From Mariluticola halotolerans (GTDB lineage Bacteria > Pseudomonadota > Alphaproteobacteria > Rhizobiales > Devosiaceae): a stretch of DNA of 64,000 nt. Of the stretch, positions 7,769 to 15,885 are shown piece after piece; position 1 is the stretch's first letter; every line of letters begins with the position of its first letter. The stretch lies in contig NZ_CP090960.1 of NCBI RefSeq assembly GCF_021611515.1, positions 2,170,001 through 2,234,000 on the forward strand, given 5' to 3'. The position numbers and the translations under genes were made by a program. Under the pieces are notes generated by a model. The model was not told the origin of the DNA, searched no databases, and saw only the letters and a program-made list of their open reading frames with translations.

Positions 7769-8661
7769 TGGGTGAGCCCTTTCACGATGGTATCCGATGT
7801 CACCCGCAGCAGGTCGATATAGGTTGGCACGGGGCCATCAGCCTCGCTGAGTGAATCCACATAGAGCATGCCGCCATATCTTGCGCCAGTCTCACGGGCG
7901 ACCTGTTCAGCGGGGGCCGCGGGCACTGTGCTTTCACTGAATACCACGCCGATATTTTCCGCACGCACCGTGTCGATGACCTTGCGGACCTGGCTCGGTG
8001 TGCCCTGCTGGTCGGCATTGATGGGCCAGAGGTAAAGTTCCTTCAAACCGAAATCACGGGCGAGATAGCTGAACGCGCCTTCGCTTGTGACCAGCCAGCG
8101 CTTGCCCTCGGGAATGGCGCGGGCAGCGTCGCGCAACGGGGCCACAGCGGCGGTCACTTCCGCCTTGTAGGCTTCAGCATTGGCCCGGTAGGTCTCGGCA
8201 TTCTCCGGATCATAGGTGATGAACCCATCGCGGATATTGTCGATATAGATGAGGGCTGAATCGAGCGACATCCAGGCATGGGGATTGGGCTTGCCGGTAT
8301 AGGGCCCCTCGGCAATGCCCATTGGTTCAATGCCGTCGGAGACGGTGACGCTGGGGAGATCGCGCAGGTTGCGGAAGAATTTCTCGAACCAGAGTTCGAG
8401 ATTGAGGCCATTCCAGAAGATCAGATCCGCGCCCTGTGCCCGCACCAGATCGCCCGGTGTCGGTTGATAGTTATGGATCTCGGCACCCGGCTTGGTGATC
8501 GATTCAACGATGGCGGCATCGCCGGCCACATTGCGCGCCATATCAGCGATGACAGTGAAAGTGGTCACGGCCTTGAATTTTTCTTTCGCCAAGGCGGAGC
8601 CGGCCCCCAGCATCAGGCTTAAGCCCAGCACAGCGGCCATGATCGTATTTCGAGGGTGCAT
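7765..8661 (-). CDS. sitA: Manganese/iron ABC transporter substrate-binding protein (SitA-like)
   Basis: The 298-aa periplasmic receptor has a signal peptide ([19 protein letters not shown], cleaved near ALA-KE). The metal ligands expected of the PsaA/SitA class are present: His in [12 protein letters not shown], His in KPNPHAWMS, Glu in [13 protein letters not shown], and Asp in [14 protein letters not shown]. The block [18 protein letters not shown] is highly characteristic of SitA rather than ZnuA, and there is no His-rich loop of the zinc receptors. It is first in the operon, with Mur-like boxes just upstream. Confidence 0.9.
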   Translation of the reverse strand: MHPRNTIMAAVLGLSLMLGAGSALAKEKFKAVTTFTVIADMARNVAGDAAIVESITKPGAEIHNYQPTPGDLVRAQGADLIFWNGLNLELWFEKFFRNLRDLPSVTVSDGIEPMGIAEGPYTGKPNPHAWMSLDSALIYIDNIRDGFITYDPENAETYRANAEAYKAEVTAAVAPLRDAARAIPEGKRWLVTSEGAFSYLARDFGLKELYLWPINADQQGTPSQVRKVIDTVRAENIGVVFSESTVPAAPAEQVARETGARYGGMLYVDSLSEADGPVPTYIDLLRVTSDTIVKGLTQ

Positions 8662-8675
8662 TGCATGAGCCTTAA

Positions 8676-8732
8676 TTGCGAATGATTTGCAAGTAATAGT
8701 CGTTCACATCTGCAATTGCAAGCCATTTGCAA
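8676..8732. promoter_or_regulatory. Two Mur-like (Fur-family manganese regulator) boxes upstream of sitA
   Basis: TTGCGAATGATTTGCAA (8676-8692) and TTGCAAGCCATTTGCAA (8716-8732) are 17-bp near-palindromes with TTGC/GCAA arms. They lie 15 and 55 bases upstream of the sitA start. The second overlaps a perfect TGCAATTGCA (8711-8720). Such TGCAA-rich palindromes are the known Mur operators of alphaproteobacterial sit promoters, which repress in Mn2+. Binding here is inferred. Confidence 0.6.
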
Positions 8733-8777
8733 CAATACGGCAAACGGGGAAATGTTCCATTGTCGGAATCTCTCGGT

Positions 8778-8875
8778 CGTCATTGCGAGGCGCGTAGCGC
8801 CGTGGCAATCCAGAGCGACAAGCACTGATGTTCGCGGCTCTGGATTGCCGCGCGCCTTTGGCGCTCGCAATGACG
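8778..8875 (+). repeat. Palindromic intergenic element, copy 1
   Basis: The element starts CGTCATTGCGAG and ends CTCGCAATGACG, so its ends are inverted repeats. Inside are GGCGCGTAGCGCC and GCGCGCCTTTGGCGC hairpins and paired CAATCCAGAG/CTCTGGATTG arms. The whole would fold as one long cruciform. A second copy lies at 9315-9413 in reverse orientation. Confidence 0.8.
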
Positions 8876-8917
8876 ATGGTAAGGCGCGCCAAGGAAACGA
8901 CCATCCCCCACCTTCTC

Positions 8918-8936
8918 CCTCGGGCTTGACCCGAGG
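8918..8936. repeat. CCTCGGG/CCCGAGG hairpin module
   Basis: A perfect 7-bp inverted repeat with loop CTTGA. Related copies are at 9022-9042 (inverted) and 38186-38204, so this is a dispersed intergenic module. Confidence 0.65.
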
Positions 8937-9021
8937 GCCCATGACCCGCCATCCACACCGGCAGAGGGCGGGACAAGCCTCCGACCCCACGCCCACCTGA
9001 AGCGCAGCCATATCGCATGGG

Positions 9022-9042
9022 TACTCGGGTCAAGCCCGAGTA
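9022..9042. repeat. TACTCGGG/CCCGAGTA hairpin module
   Basis: A perfect 8-bp inverted repeat with loop TCAAG. It is the reverse-orientation counterpart of the module at 8918-8936. Confidence 0.65.
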
Positions 9043-9147
9043 TGACGATTGGGGGGATAGGGCTATCGGGGGCATATGATAGTTTGCAAATTGCCCGCCC
9101 CATTCTGGATTGCCGCGCGCATCGGAGCATGCCGCATGCTCTCTTCT

Positions 9148-9294
9148 CCCTCCCCCTTGTGGGGAGGGATCAAGGGTGGGGGTCGGCCCGAAGGGCCAAA
9201 CAAAGAGTCTTTGGGCTGTCGGCAAATACGGCGCGGGCCGCTCCACCCCACCCGACCCGGCTTTGCCGGGCCACCCTCCCCATCAAGGGGAGGG
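9148..9294. repeat. Paired CCCTCCCC/GGGGAGGG hairpins bounding a third module
   Basis: CCCTCCCC-5-GGGGAGGG occurs at 9148-9168 and again at 9274-9294. Between them lie CCCACCC-type and GCCCGGCAAAG-type inverted segments, so the block folds back on itself. No coding sense is seen. Confidence 0.55.
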
Positions 9295-9314
9295 AAAGGG
9301 GGCATGCCGCCCTT

Positions 9315-9413
9315 CGTCATTGCGAGCGCCAAAGGCGCGCGGCAATCCAGAAGCCGCGGAAATCGGTGCTTGCGGCTCTGGATCGCCACGGCGCTACGCG
9401 CCTCGCGATGACG
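9315..9413 (-). repeat. Palindromic intergenic element, copy 2 (inverted)
   Basis: Read on the minus strand it follows the copy at 8778-8875 almost base for base, including both internal hairpins and the TCATTGCGAG-type ends. Opposite orientation of the two copies 440 bp apart means they could also pair with each other. Confidence 0.8.
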
Positions 9414-9507
9414 AGGAATGTTTCCAGCAAAACGGGAACGGCGTCAGAAGGATCAGCGACCCGTCCTGACCCAAAGCCCTTCTCCAAAAGGCCTTCACGG
9501 CCAAATC

Positions 9508-11130
9508 TCAGCTATGCAGGCCGGGGGCTTCCTGGCCGGTGCTTTCGACATATTCGGTATAGCCGCCGCCATAGACATGCACACCGTCCGCCGTCAGTTC
9601 GAGCACCCGGTTGGAGAGGGCACCGAGGAAATGGCGGTCATGGGAGACGAACAGCATGGTGCCCTCATATTGCTGGAGCGCTGCAATCAGCATTTCCTTG
9701 GTGGCAATATCAAGGTGGTTGGTCGGCTCGTCGAGGACGAGAAAATTGGGGGGATCGAACAACAGGCCGGCCATGACCAGACGCGCCTTCTCCCCGCCTG
9801 AAAGCACCCGGCATTTCTTTTCAATGTCATCGCCCGAAAAACCGAAACAGCCGGCGAGCGCGCGCAAGGGCGGCTGGCCTGCCTGCGGGAAAGATTGCTC
9901 GAGCCACTGGAAGACCGTTAGGTCGCCATCGAGCAGATCCATGGCGTGCTGGGCGAAATACCCCAGCTTGACGCTGGGCCCGCGCTTGACCGTGCCGCTA
10001 TCGGGTTCGGCCGCGCCCGTGATCAGTTTGAGCAAAGTGGATTTGCCCGCGCCATTAACCCCCATGACGCACCAGCGCTCGCGGCGGCGCACCTGAAAAT
10101 CGAGGCCTTCATAAATGGTGCGGCTACCATAGCTTTTATGGACATCTTTTAGGATCGCCACATCCTCGCCGGAACGGGGGGCGGGGCGGAATTCGAAATT
10201 GACCACCTGCCGGCGCTTCGGGGGTTCGACCTTGTCGATCTTGTCGAGTTTTTTCACCCGGCTTTGCACCTGGGCGGCATGGGAAGCGCGCGCCTTGAAG
10301 CGTTCGATAAAGGCGATTTCCTTGGCCAGCATCGCCTGCTGCCGGTCGAACTGCGCCTGCATCTGCTTGTCCGCGAGGGCACGCTGGGCGGTATAGAATT
10401 CATAATCGCCGGTATAGCTGGTCAGCGACCCGGCATCGATCTCGATGATCTTGTTGACGATACGGTTCATGAACTCGCGGTCATGCGAGGTCATCAGGAT
10501 GGTGCCGTCATAGTTCTTCAAAAAATCCTCAAGCCAGATCAGGCTTTCAAGATCGAGATGGTTGCTCGGCTCATCGAGCAGCAGCGCGCTGGGACGCTTC
10601 AACAGGATCTGCGCCAAAGCAACGCGCATTTTCCAGCCACCGGACAATTTGCCGACATCGCCATCCATCATCTCGTCACTAAAGCCGAGACCGGACAGGA
10701 CTTCGCGGGCGCGGCTATCAAGGGCATAGCCGTCCAGCTCCTCGAACTTGGCCTGCACCTCGCCATAGCGCTCGATGATCGCGTCCATTTCATCAGCGCG
10801 GTCTGGGTCACCCATCGCCGCTTCCAGCTCGCGCATCTCCGCCATCAAGGCCGCCACCGGGCCGACGCCGTCCATCACTTCGGTCACGACACTGCGCCCG
10901 GACATCTCGCCCACATCCTGGGAGAAATAGCCAATGGTGGTGCCCCGATCGACAGAGACCTGCCCTTCATCGGGGGCTTCCTCGCCGGTGATCATGCGAA
11001 ACAGCGTCGTCTTGCCCGCACCATTGGGGCCGACAAGGCCCACCCGTTCGCCCTTGTTCAGCGCGGCGGACGCCTCGATGAAGACAATCTGCTTGCCGTT
11101 TTGCTTGCCAATGCTTTCGAGACGAATCAT
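9508..11130 (-). CDS. ABC-F family ATPase (ribosome-associated)
   Basis: The 540-aa soluble protein has two ABC domains and no membrane segment. I start it at the ATG at 11128-11130 (MIRLESIGKQNGKQIVFIEA); the frame extends further upstream without a good start. Domain 1 has Walker A GPNGAGKTT (about 35-43), signature LSGGWKMRV and LLLDEPSNHLD. A charged linker with a long helix (ADKQMQAQFDRQQAMLAKEI region, about 250-300) follows, as in ABC-F translation factors. Domain 2 has GVNGAGKST, LSGGEKARL and LVLDEPTNHLD. ABC-F proteins act in the ribosomal E site. It stands alone and convergent to nothing; which subfamily (Uup, YheS or EttA) is not resolved. Confidence 0.9.
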   Translation of the reverse strand: MIRLESIGKQNGKQIVFIEASAALNKGERVGLVGPNGAGKTTLFRMITGEEAPDEGQVSVDRGTTIGYFSQDVGEMSGRSVVTEVMDGVGPVAALMAEMRELEAAMGDPDRADEMDAIIERYGEVQAKFEELDGYALDSRAREVLSGLGFSDEMMDGDVGKLSGGWKMRVALAQILLKRPSALLLDEPSNHLDLESLIWLEDFLKNYDGTILMTSHDREFMNRIVNKIIEIDAGSLTSYTGDYEFYTAQRALADKQMQAQFDRQQAMLAKEIAFIERFKARASHAAQVQSRVKKLDKIDKVEPPKRRQVVNFEFRPAPRSGEDVAILKDVHKSYGSRTIYEGLDFQVRRRERWCVMGVNGAGKSTLLKLITGAAEPDSGTVKRGPSVKLGYFAQHAMDLLDGDLTVFQWLEQSFPQAGQPPLRALAGCFGFSGDDIEKKCRVLSGGEKARLVMAGLLFDPPNFLVLDEPTNHLDIATKEMLIAALQQYEGTMLFVSHDRHFLGALSNRVLELTADGVHVYGGGYTEYVESTGQEAPGLHS

Positions 11131-11413
11131 GGAGAAAGGAGACCTGAGACTTGCGGCCGCCATTGCGCTGGCGGGCCATGAGAAAAACAAGCCGCATAAA
11201 GCATTGTCGGCCATGCGGCGCAAGCGGGGGCGGGATGAAAGTCAGGGCGATTGGTTTGGGCTGAGTGCGCGCGGCCAGACAGAAACACCAATCCGCCCGG
11301 TCGACTTACCCGCCACCCTGACGCCCATACCAGCGCCATATGACAAAAGACCTGCCCCAATCGTCTTGAAACCCGGCCTCGCGTCTCACGTTTCCGTGAC
11401 CCCCCACAAATTT

Positions 11414-11432
11414 AATAGACGACCGGTCTATT
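11414..11432. promoter_or_regulatory. TetR-type operator upstream of the TetR gene
   Basis: AATAGAC (11414-11420) and GTCTATT (11426-11432) are perfect inverted arms around GACCG. The site ends 18 bases before the TetR start codon at 11451, so it should overlap its promoter and mediate autorepression. The TAGAC/GTCTA core resembles NemR-type operators. Confidence 0.65.
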
Positions 11433-11450
11433 TTTTCCTATATGCCGGTC

Positions 11451-12041
11451 ATGGCACATGCAAAGAAATCAGACCTGACCCGCAAACGCATTCTTGATGC
11501 CGGGCGCGAACTTATGCTGACCGGCGGCTTTGGCGGGGCGGGGCTGAAGGCATTGCTGGAGCAGGCAGAGGTGCCGAAAGGCTCATTCTACCATTATTTC
11601 GCTTCGAAAGAGGCGTTCGGCTGCGCTGTGCTGGAGGACTATGTCGCCGCCTATCTGGCGCGCTTTGGCGCTCTTCTGGCCCAGCCCACCAGCGGGGCGG
11701 ACCGGTTGATGCATTTCTGGTCGGCCTGGCTGGATGACCCGGATGCCGGGGCGATTGCCGACCGGTGCCTTGTGGTCCGGCTCGGTGCCGAGATCTCCGA
11801 TCTGTCTGATGACATGCGCCTGATCATGAACGCGGGCATTGCCCGTCTGGTCGATCTGATTGGGCAATTGCTTGAAGAGGGCATTGCCGACGGCTCCATC
11901 CGACCGCAATCCGACATACCGGCCACCGCCAGCGTGCTTTACGGCCAGTTTCTGGGGGCGGCGATCCTTGCCAAACTCTCCCGCGACAAGACCCCGCTGC
12001 ATAATGCCCTGGCGGATACGAAAGCGCGGCTGCTGCCCTGA
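11451..12041 (+). CDS. TetR family transcriptional regulator
   Basis: The 196-aa repressor has an N-terminal helix-turn-helix (RKRILDAGRELMLTGGFGGA, about 10-29, then KGSFYHYFASKEAFG about 45-59) and a C-terminal effector domain. I prefer the ATG at 11451 (MAHAKKSDLTRK); an in-frame ATG nine bases earlier is possible and no clear ribosome site decides between them. The closest recognisable type is the NemR/AcuR-like group that senses electrophiles, judged from the domain pattern and from the operator. It is followed after 56 bases by a quinone-reductase-like dehydrogenase on the same strand, the probable target. Confidence 0.85.
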   Translation: MAHAKKSDLTRKRILDAGRELMLTGGFGGAGLKALLEQAEVPKGSFYHYFASKEAFGCAVLEDYVAAYLARFGALLAQPTSGADRLMHFWSAWLDDPDAGAIADRCLVVRLGAEISDLSDDMRLIMNAGIARLVDLIGQLLEEGIADGSIRPQSDIPATASVLYGQFLGAAILAKLSRDKTPLHNALADTKARLLP

Positions 12042-12097
12042 CGGCACACCCCGCACCCCCCCTATCACCGCACAAACCACCCAAAAGGAATTTTTCC

Positions 12098-13075
12098 ATG
12101 CGTACTGCATTTCACAAGACATTCGGCGAAGCCGCCGAGGTTCTCGAACTTGGCGACAGCCCCAAGCCAAATCCCGGCGCGGGTGAAGCGCTTGTCAAAA
12201 TGATCCTGTCCCCGATCCACAATCACGACCTTTGGACCATTCGCGGCAATTATGGCTACAAGCCGGAACTGCCCGCCATTGGCGGCAGCGAAGCGCTGGG
12301 TATTGTCGCAGCGGTTGGTGCAGACGTTGACGAGAACCTGATCGGCAAGCGCGTGGCCGTTGCCGGTGTGCATGGCACATGGGCTGAATATTTCACCGCC
12401 CCGGCGGCAAGCATTCTGCCCCTGCCCGAGGAGATTTCTAATGAACTGGGCGCGCAGCTGATCGCCATGCCGTTCAGCGCCATTTCCCTGCTCGAATATC
12501 TCAACGTCAAGGACGGTGACTGGGTGATCCAGACCGCCGCCAATGGCGCGGTGGGCAAGATTTTTGCCGCATTGGCCAAGGCCCGTGGCGTCCATACGCT
12601 CAATCTTGTGCGCCGGGCAGAAGCTGTGGCCGAGCTGGAGGCCATGGGTATTGAAAACGTGCTGTCGACTGGGGTTGAAGGCTGGCAGGACAAGGCCCGC
12701 GCCTTGCTTGGAGCCGCTGGTGCCCGTGCGGCAATCGATTCTGTTGGCGGGCCGCTGGCGACCGATCTGGGCGATTTGCTGGGCAATGAAGGCACGCTGG
12801 TGATCTTTGGCACGGCAACCGGTGCGCCGCTGGAACTCAGTTCAGGTGCCCTGATCATGAAACACCTGACCGTTAAAGGGTTCTGGGGTTCAAAAGTCAG
12901 CGCCGAAATGGCCCCCGCCGAGCGGGCGCGCCTGATTGGCGAACTGGTGACGCTGGCGGTCAAGGGCGAACTGACGCTTGATGTGGGTGGGGTCTATGAT
13001 CTCGGCCAGACCAGGGAAGCAATGACCGCTGCCCTGACACCGGGCCGGGCCGGCAAGATCATGCTGCGCCCGTAA
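12098..13075 (+). CDS. Medium-chain dehydrogenase/reductase (quinone or enoyl reductase type)
   Basis: The 325-aa protein has the GroES-like N-terminal domain (about 1-120, with NHDLWTIRGNYG and GSEALGIVAAVG) and a Rossmann domain with QTAANGAVGKIFAALAKARG (about 147-166). It lacks the Cys-rich lobe that binds structural zinc in alcohol dehydrogenases, so it is a zinc-free MDR, closest to NADPH:quinone or 2-enoyl reductases. The start ATG follows AAAAGGAA at good spacing. Together with the upstream TetR repressor it resembles an electrophile- or quinone-inducible pair. The substrate is unknown. Confidence 0.85.
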   Translation: MRTAFHKTFGEAAEVLELGDSPKPNPGAGEALVKMILSPIHNHDLWTIRGNYGYKPELPAIGGSEALGIVAAVGADVDENLIGKRVAVAGVHGTWAEYFTAPAASILPLPEEISNELGAQLIAMPFSAISLLEYLNVKDGDWVIQTAANGAVGKIFAALAKARGVHTLNLVRRAEAVAELEAMGIENVLSTGVEGWQDKARALLGAAGARAAIDSVGGPLATDLGDLLGNEGTLVIFGTATGAPLELSSGALIMKHLTVKGFWGSKVSAEMAPAERARLIGELVTLAVKGELTLDVGGVYDLGQTREAMTAALTPGRAGKIMLRP

Positions 13076-13097
13076 GCGCTGCTTAAGTGATGAGAGA

Positions 13098-13123
13098 GGG
13101 CGGGATTTATCCCGCCCTTTTTT
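13098..13123 (+). terminator. Rho-independent terminator after the MDR gene
   Basis: GGGCGGGAT (13098-13106) pairs with ATCCCGCCC (13109-13117) and is followed by six T. It sits in the short gap to the convergent merR gene and may also serve that gene, whose stop codon overlaps the T-run. Confidence 0.85.
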
Positions 13124-13535
13124 AATGCTCGGTTTCGCACAAATCGTGATTGGCCAGCGCCCGGATGACATAGCAATCGCGCACCTGATCGCCGTGGCAA
13201 TGGCTGGTGATCCGTTCCAGCTCATGTTCGAGCCGTTTGAGATTTTCAATTCTGGCCCGCACCGCGATCAGCTGTTCGGCAGCAATCCGGTCGGCCTCGT
13301 GGCAGGGGCGTTCGGGATGGGCGCTGAGATCCAGCAATTCGCGGATCGCCTCAATCTTCAACCCCAGATCGCGGGCATGCTTGATAAACGACAGCCGCTC
13401 CCGCTCATGGCTGCCATAACGGCGCTGATTGCCCTCGGAACGTTCAGTTGGTGCAATCAGGCCCATCTGCTCATAATAGCGGATGGTGGGCACTTTCACC
13501 CCGGTGCGGCGGGACAGGTCTCCGATCGATAACAT
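13122..13535 (-). CDS. MerR family heavy-metal regulator (CadR/ZntR-like)
   Basis: The 137-aa activator has the MerR winged helix (MLSIGDLSRRTGVKVPTIRYYEQMGLI, seen as core GVKVPTIRYYEQMGL at about 12-26), a dimerisation helix, and a Cys/His-rich C-terminus. The Cys in RPCHEAD (about 77) and the cysteines of SHCHGDQVRDC and HDLCETEH match the Zn/Cd/Pb-sensing branch rather than the copper or mercury ones. It lies 31 bases downstream of the P-type ATPase gene on the same strand. The ATPase promoter has the 19-bp spacer typical of MerR-controlled promoters, so the ATPase is its probable target. Confidence 0.9.
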   Translation of the reverse strand: MLSIGDLSRRTGVKVPTIRYYEQMGLIAPTERSEGNQRRYGSHERERLSFIKHARDLGLKIEAIRELLDLSAHPERPCHEADRIAAEQLIAVRARIENLKRLEHELERITSHCHGDQVRDCYVIRALANHDLCETEH

Positions 13536-13550
13536 GATGGCTCTCCATAT

Positions 13551-13565
13551 CTCCAGTGACTAGAG
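13551..13565. promoter_or_regulatory. Second, imperfect MerR-type dyad upstream of merR
   Basis: CTCCAG-TGA-CTAGAG is the operator of the ATPase promoter with one mismatch, placed between the ATPase stop and the merR start codon. No -35/-10 pair with 19-bp spacing is visible here, so it is either an autoregulatory site or a decayed copy. Confidence 0.45.
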
Positions 13566-13566
13566 G

Positions 13567-15735
13567 TTAGCGCTGCACGCCTGTCTGTGGCAAGCCGCGC
13601 CAGGCCAGCAGGCGCATGGCATTGGCGGTGACCAGAACGGTCGCGCCGGTATCGGCGAGGATGGCGGGCCAGAGGCCGGTAATGCCCAATATGGTGGTGA
13701 CCAGAAACACACCCTTCAACCCCAGGGCAATGGTGATGTTCTGCCAGATATTGGTCATGGTCGCCCGCGACAGGGAGACCATGCCAGCGACATCCATCAC
13801 CCGCCCATGCAAAACGGCGGCATCGGCGGTCTCCAGCGCCACGTCCGTGCCCCCGCCCATGGCAATGCCGACATCTGCCGTGGCCAGCGCCGGGGCGTCA
13901 TTGATCCCGTCGCCGATCTTGGCAACGATGGCTCCCGACTGGCGCAATTCAGAGACAATGCGCTGCTTGTCCTCGGGCAGCAATTCAGCCCGTGCTTCCA
14001 TGCCAAGGCTTGCCGCAATCGCGTCGGCGGTGCGCTGGTTGTCACCGGTCAGCATGACGCTGGAAATACCGAGAGCCGTCAGTGCCTTGATGCCGGCAAT
14101 CGCATCGTCACGGGGTTCATCCCGCATGGCGATCATGCCGGCCAGCTGCCCATTGGCGATTAGCACCGAGACGGTTTTGCCCGAAGCGTTCAGCGCTTCG
14201 ATCTCGGCCTTTACCGCGTCGGAAAGCGCCACCTGTTTTTCCGCCGCTTGCGGCGCGCCGAGAAACAATTCGGTATCACCGGAGGTGCCGCTGACGCCCG
14301 CGCCGCCAATGGCGCGGCCATTCTCGACACTGGCCGGGGTGATGCCCTCTCTTTCAGCCTCAGCCAGAATGGCTTTGGCCAGCGGATGCGATGATTCAGC
14401 TTCCAGATCAGCGGCCCATTGCAACACCGCCGCCGCGCTCTGGCCAATGCCGGTAATGTCGGTGACTTTCGGCTTGCCCTCGGTCAGGGTGCCGGTCTTG
14501 TCGAAGGCGGCCCTGGTGACCTTGCCGAGCGTTTCCAGCACCGCGCCGCCCTTCATCAGCATGCCCCGCCTTGCCCCTGCCGACAGGCTGGCAGCAATCG
14601 CCGCCGGCGTGGAAATAACCAGGGCGCAGGGGCAGCCGATCAACAACACGGCGAGGCCCTTATAGATCCATTCATCCCAGACCCCGCCCATCATGAGCGG
14701 CGGCACAAGGGCGACAAGTGCTGCAACCACCATGACGCCGGGCGTGTAATATTTCGAGAAGCGGTCGATAAAGCGTTCGGTTGGCGCCTTGGTTTCCTGC
14801 GCCTCTTCCACCAGCGAGATGATGCGGGAAATGGTATTGTCTTTTGCCAATGCGGAGACCTGAACCCTAATGGCCGCATTCTGGTTGATGGTGCCGGCAA
14901 AAACATTATCGCCTTGCTGTTTGGTTTTGGGCACGGATTCGCCGGTCATCGGCGATTCGTCGATCGCGGTTTCACCGGTCAGGATTGTGCCATCGGCGGG
15001 AATACGGTCGCCGGGCCGCACCAGAATGATCGCGTCCACGCCAAGACTTGCCGCCGCCACTTCAACGGTTTTGCCGTTCTGTTCAAGCAGGGCTGTTTTC
15101 GGGACGAGGCTGGCGAGTGCCTTGATGCTGGCGCGGGCGCGGCCCGAGGCGATATTTTCGAGCAGTTCACCCACAAGAAACAGGAACACCACAACCGCGG
15201 CTTCCTCGCTCGCGCCGATCAGAACCGCGCCGATCGCGGCAACGCTCATTAATGTTTCGATGGTGAAGGGCATGCCGTTTATCGCAGCCATCATCGCCCG
15301 CCGGGCAATCGGGATCAGGCCAACGGCCATGGCGGCTAAAAAAATCCAGGTCGCCGCGTCGGGATAGAACCGGGCGATGACAAAGGCCAGCCCCAGCGCC
15401 AGACCGCAGGCAATCGTCAGGCGCGCCTTGGCGCTTCCCCAGAAAGCCCCCTCTTCAGCACCATGTTCGTGCCCGTGCAAACCGGCGGTCACCGGCGCGC
15501 TGGCGGCGGGTTCGTCTTGACGCGAAATGCCATAGCCGAGACTTTTGACCTTTTTGCCCAGACCATCAAGATCGGTCTGGTCATTATGGTCGACCACCAT
15601 GGTCCCGGCGGTGACCGAGACATTGACATCGTGCACACCGGGCGCGCGGCGCACCACTTTATCCACCTTGGTGGCACATCCGGCACAATCCATACCTTCA
15701 ATGCGGAAACGGGTTTTCTGGTTGATTTCGGTCAT
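13567..15735 (-). CDS. zntA: Heavy-metal P-type ATPase (Zn2+/Cd2+/Pb2+ exporter)
   Basis: This 722-aa P1B-type ATPase exports metal from the cytoplasm. I use the ATG at 15733-15735 (MTEINQKTRFRIEGMDCAGC) rather than the longer frame, because it begins just before the heavy-metal-associated domain with its GMDCAGC ligands (Cys17, Cys20). Further motifs are GCPCALVISTP (CPC metal site in the membrane), FDKTGTLTEGKP (phosphorylated Asp), SSHPLAKAI, GDGINDAPALA, and the C-terminal DTGATVLVTANAMRLL, which is characteristic of the P1B-2 (ZntA/CadA) group. Controlled by the MerR-type operator at 15770-15800. Confidence 0.93.
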   Translation of the reverse strand: MTEINQKTRFRIEGMDCAGCATKVDKVVRRAPGVHDVNVSVTAGTMVVDHNDQTDLDGLGKKVKSLGYGISRQDEPAASAPVTAGLHGHEHGAEEGAFWGSAKARLTIACGLALGLAFVIARFYPDAATWIFLAAMAVGLIPIARRAMMAAINGMPFTIETLMSVAAIGAVLIGASEEAAVVVFLFLVGELLENIASGRARASIKALASLVPKTALLEQNGKTVEVAAASLGVDAIILVRPGDRIPADGTILTGETAIDESPMTGESVPKTKQQGDNVFAGTINQNAAIRVQVSALAKDNTISRIISLVEEAQETKAPTERFIDRFSKYYTPGVMVVAALVALVPPLMMGGVWDEWIYKGLAVLLIGCPCALVISTPAAIAASLSAGARRGMLMKGGAVLETLGKVTRAAFDKTGTLTEGKPKVTDITGIGQSAAAVLQWAADLEAESSHPLAKAILAEAEREGITPASVENGRAIGGAGVSGTSGDTELFLGAPQAAEKQVALSDAVKAEIEALNASGKTVSVLIANGQLAGMIAMRDEPRDDAIAGIKALTALGISSVMLTGDNQRTADAIAASLGMEARAELLPEDKQRIVSELRQSGAIVAKIGDGINDAPALATADVGIAMGGGTDVALETADAAVLHGRVMDVAGMVSLSRATMTNIWQNITIALGLKGVFLVTTILGITGLWPAILADTGATVLVTANAMRLLAWRGLPQTGVQR

Positions 15736-15769
15736 GCGGCGTCTTTCTGAAACGTTCTGGCGCACCCCA

Positions 15770-15800
15770 TAAGTAATTGCTCTAGTCACTAGAGGTACAA
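15770..15800 (-). promoter_or_regulatory. MerR-type promoter of the P-type ATPase gene
   Basis: On the minus strand, -35 TTGTAC (15795-15800) and -10 TACTTA (15770-15775) are separated by 19 bp. The spacer contains the perfect dyad CTCTAG-TGA-CTAGAG (15780-15794). An over-long 19-bp spacer with a centred dyad is the hallmark of promoters activated by DNA distortion by MerR family proteins. Confidence 0.85.
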
Positions 15801-15832
15801 GGGGTGTGTTTCAGAAAATTTGCGCACGGACG

Positions 15833-15876
15833 AACGACACCCGCATCCGGAGACCGGATACGGGCTGGAGGTCGTT
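15833..15876. other. Long hairpin between the Fis-type regulator and zntA promoter
   Basis: AACGAC (15833-15838) pairs with GTCGTT (15871-15876), and CCCGCATCCGG (15840-15850) pairs with CCGGATACGGG (15854-15864). No T-run follows on either strand. It lies just after the regulator stop codon and may act as a terminator or mRNA 3' stabiliser. Confidence 0.45.
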
Positions 15877-15885
15877 TCGTTGTAT

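Larger units (their letters stand above)
8740..9507. other. Gene-free intergenic region built of palindromic repeats
   Basis: No ORF in this 770-base stretch has coding character; predicted translations are Pro/Arg-rich low-complexity sequence in all frames. It consists of nested palindromic modules: a 98-bp element at 8778-8875 and its inverted copy at 9315-9413, CTCGGG/CCCGAG hairpins at 8918-8936 and 9022-9042, and CCCTCCCC/GGGGAGGG hairpins at 9148-9168 and 9274-9294. Such mosaics are typical of Hyphomicrobiales intergenic DNA. Confidence 0.75.

Noticed and set aside
250-8661. Long reverse-complement open frames overlapping most genes on the opposite strand
   Set aside because: High GC content gives such shadow frames throughout. 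Their translations lack domains and are rich in His, Arg, Gln and Gly.
8740-9507. CRISPR array
   Set aside because: The repeats are inverted palindromic modules of unequal length without regular spacers or cas genes.
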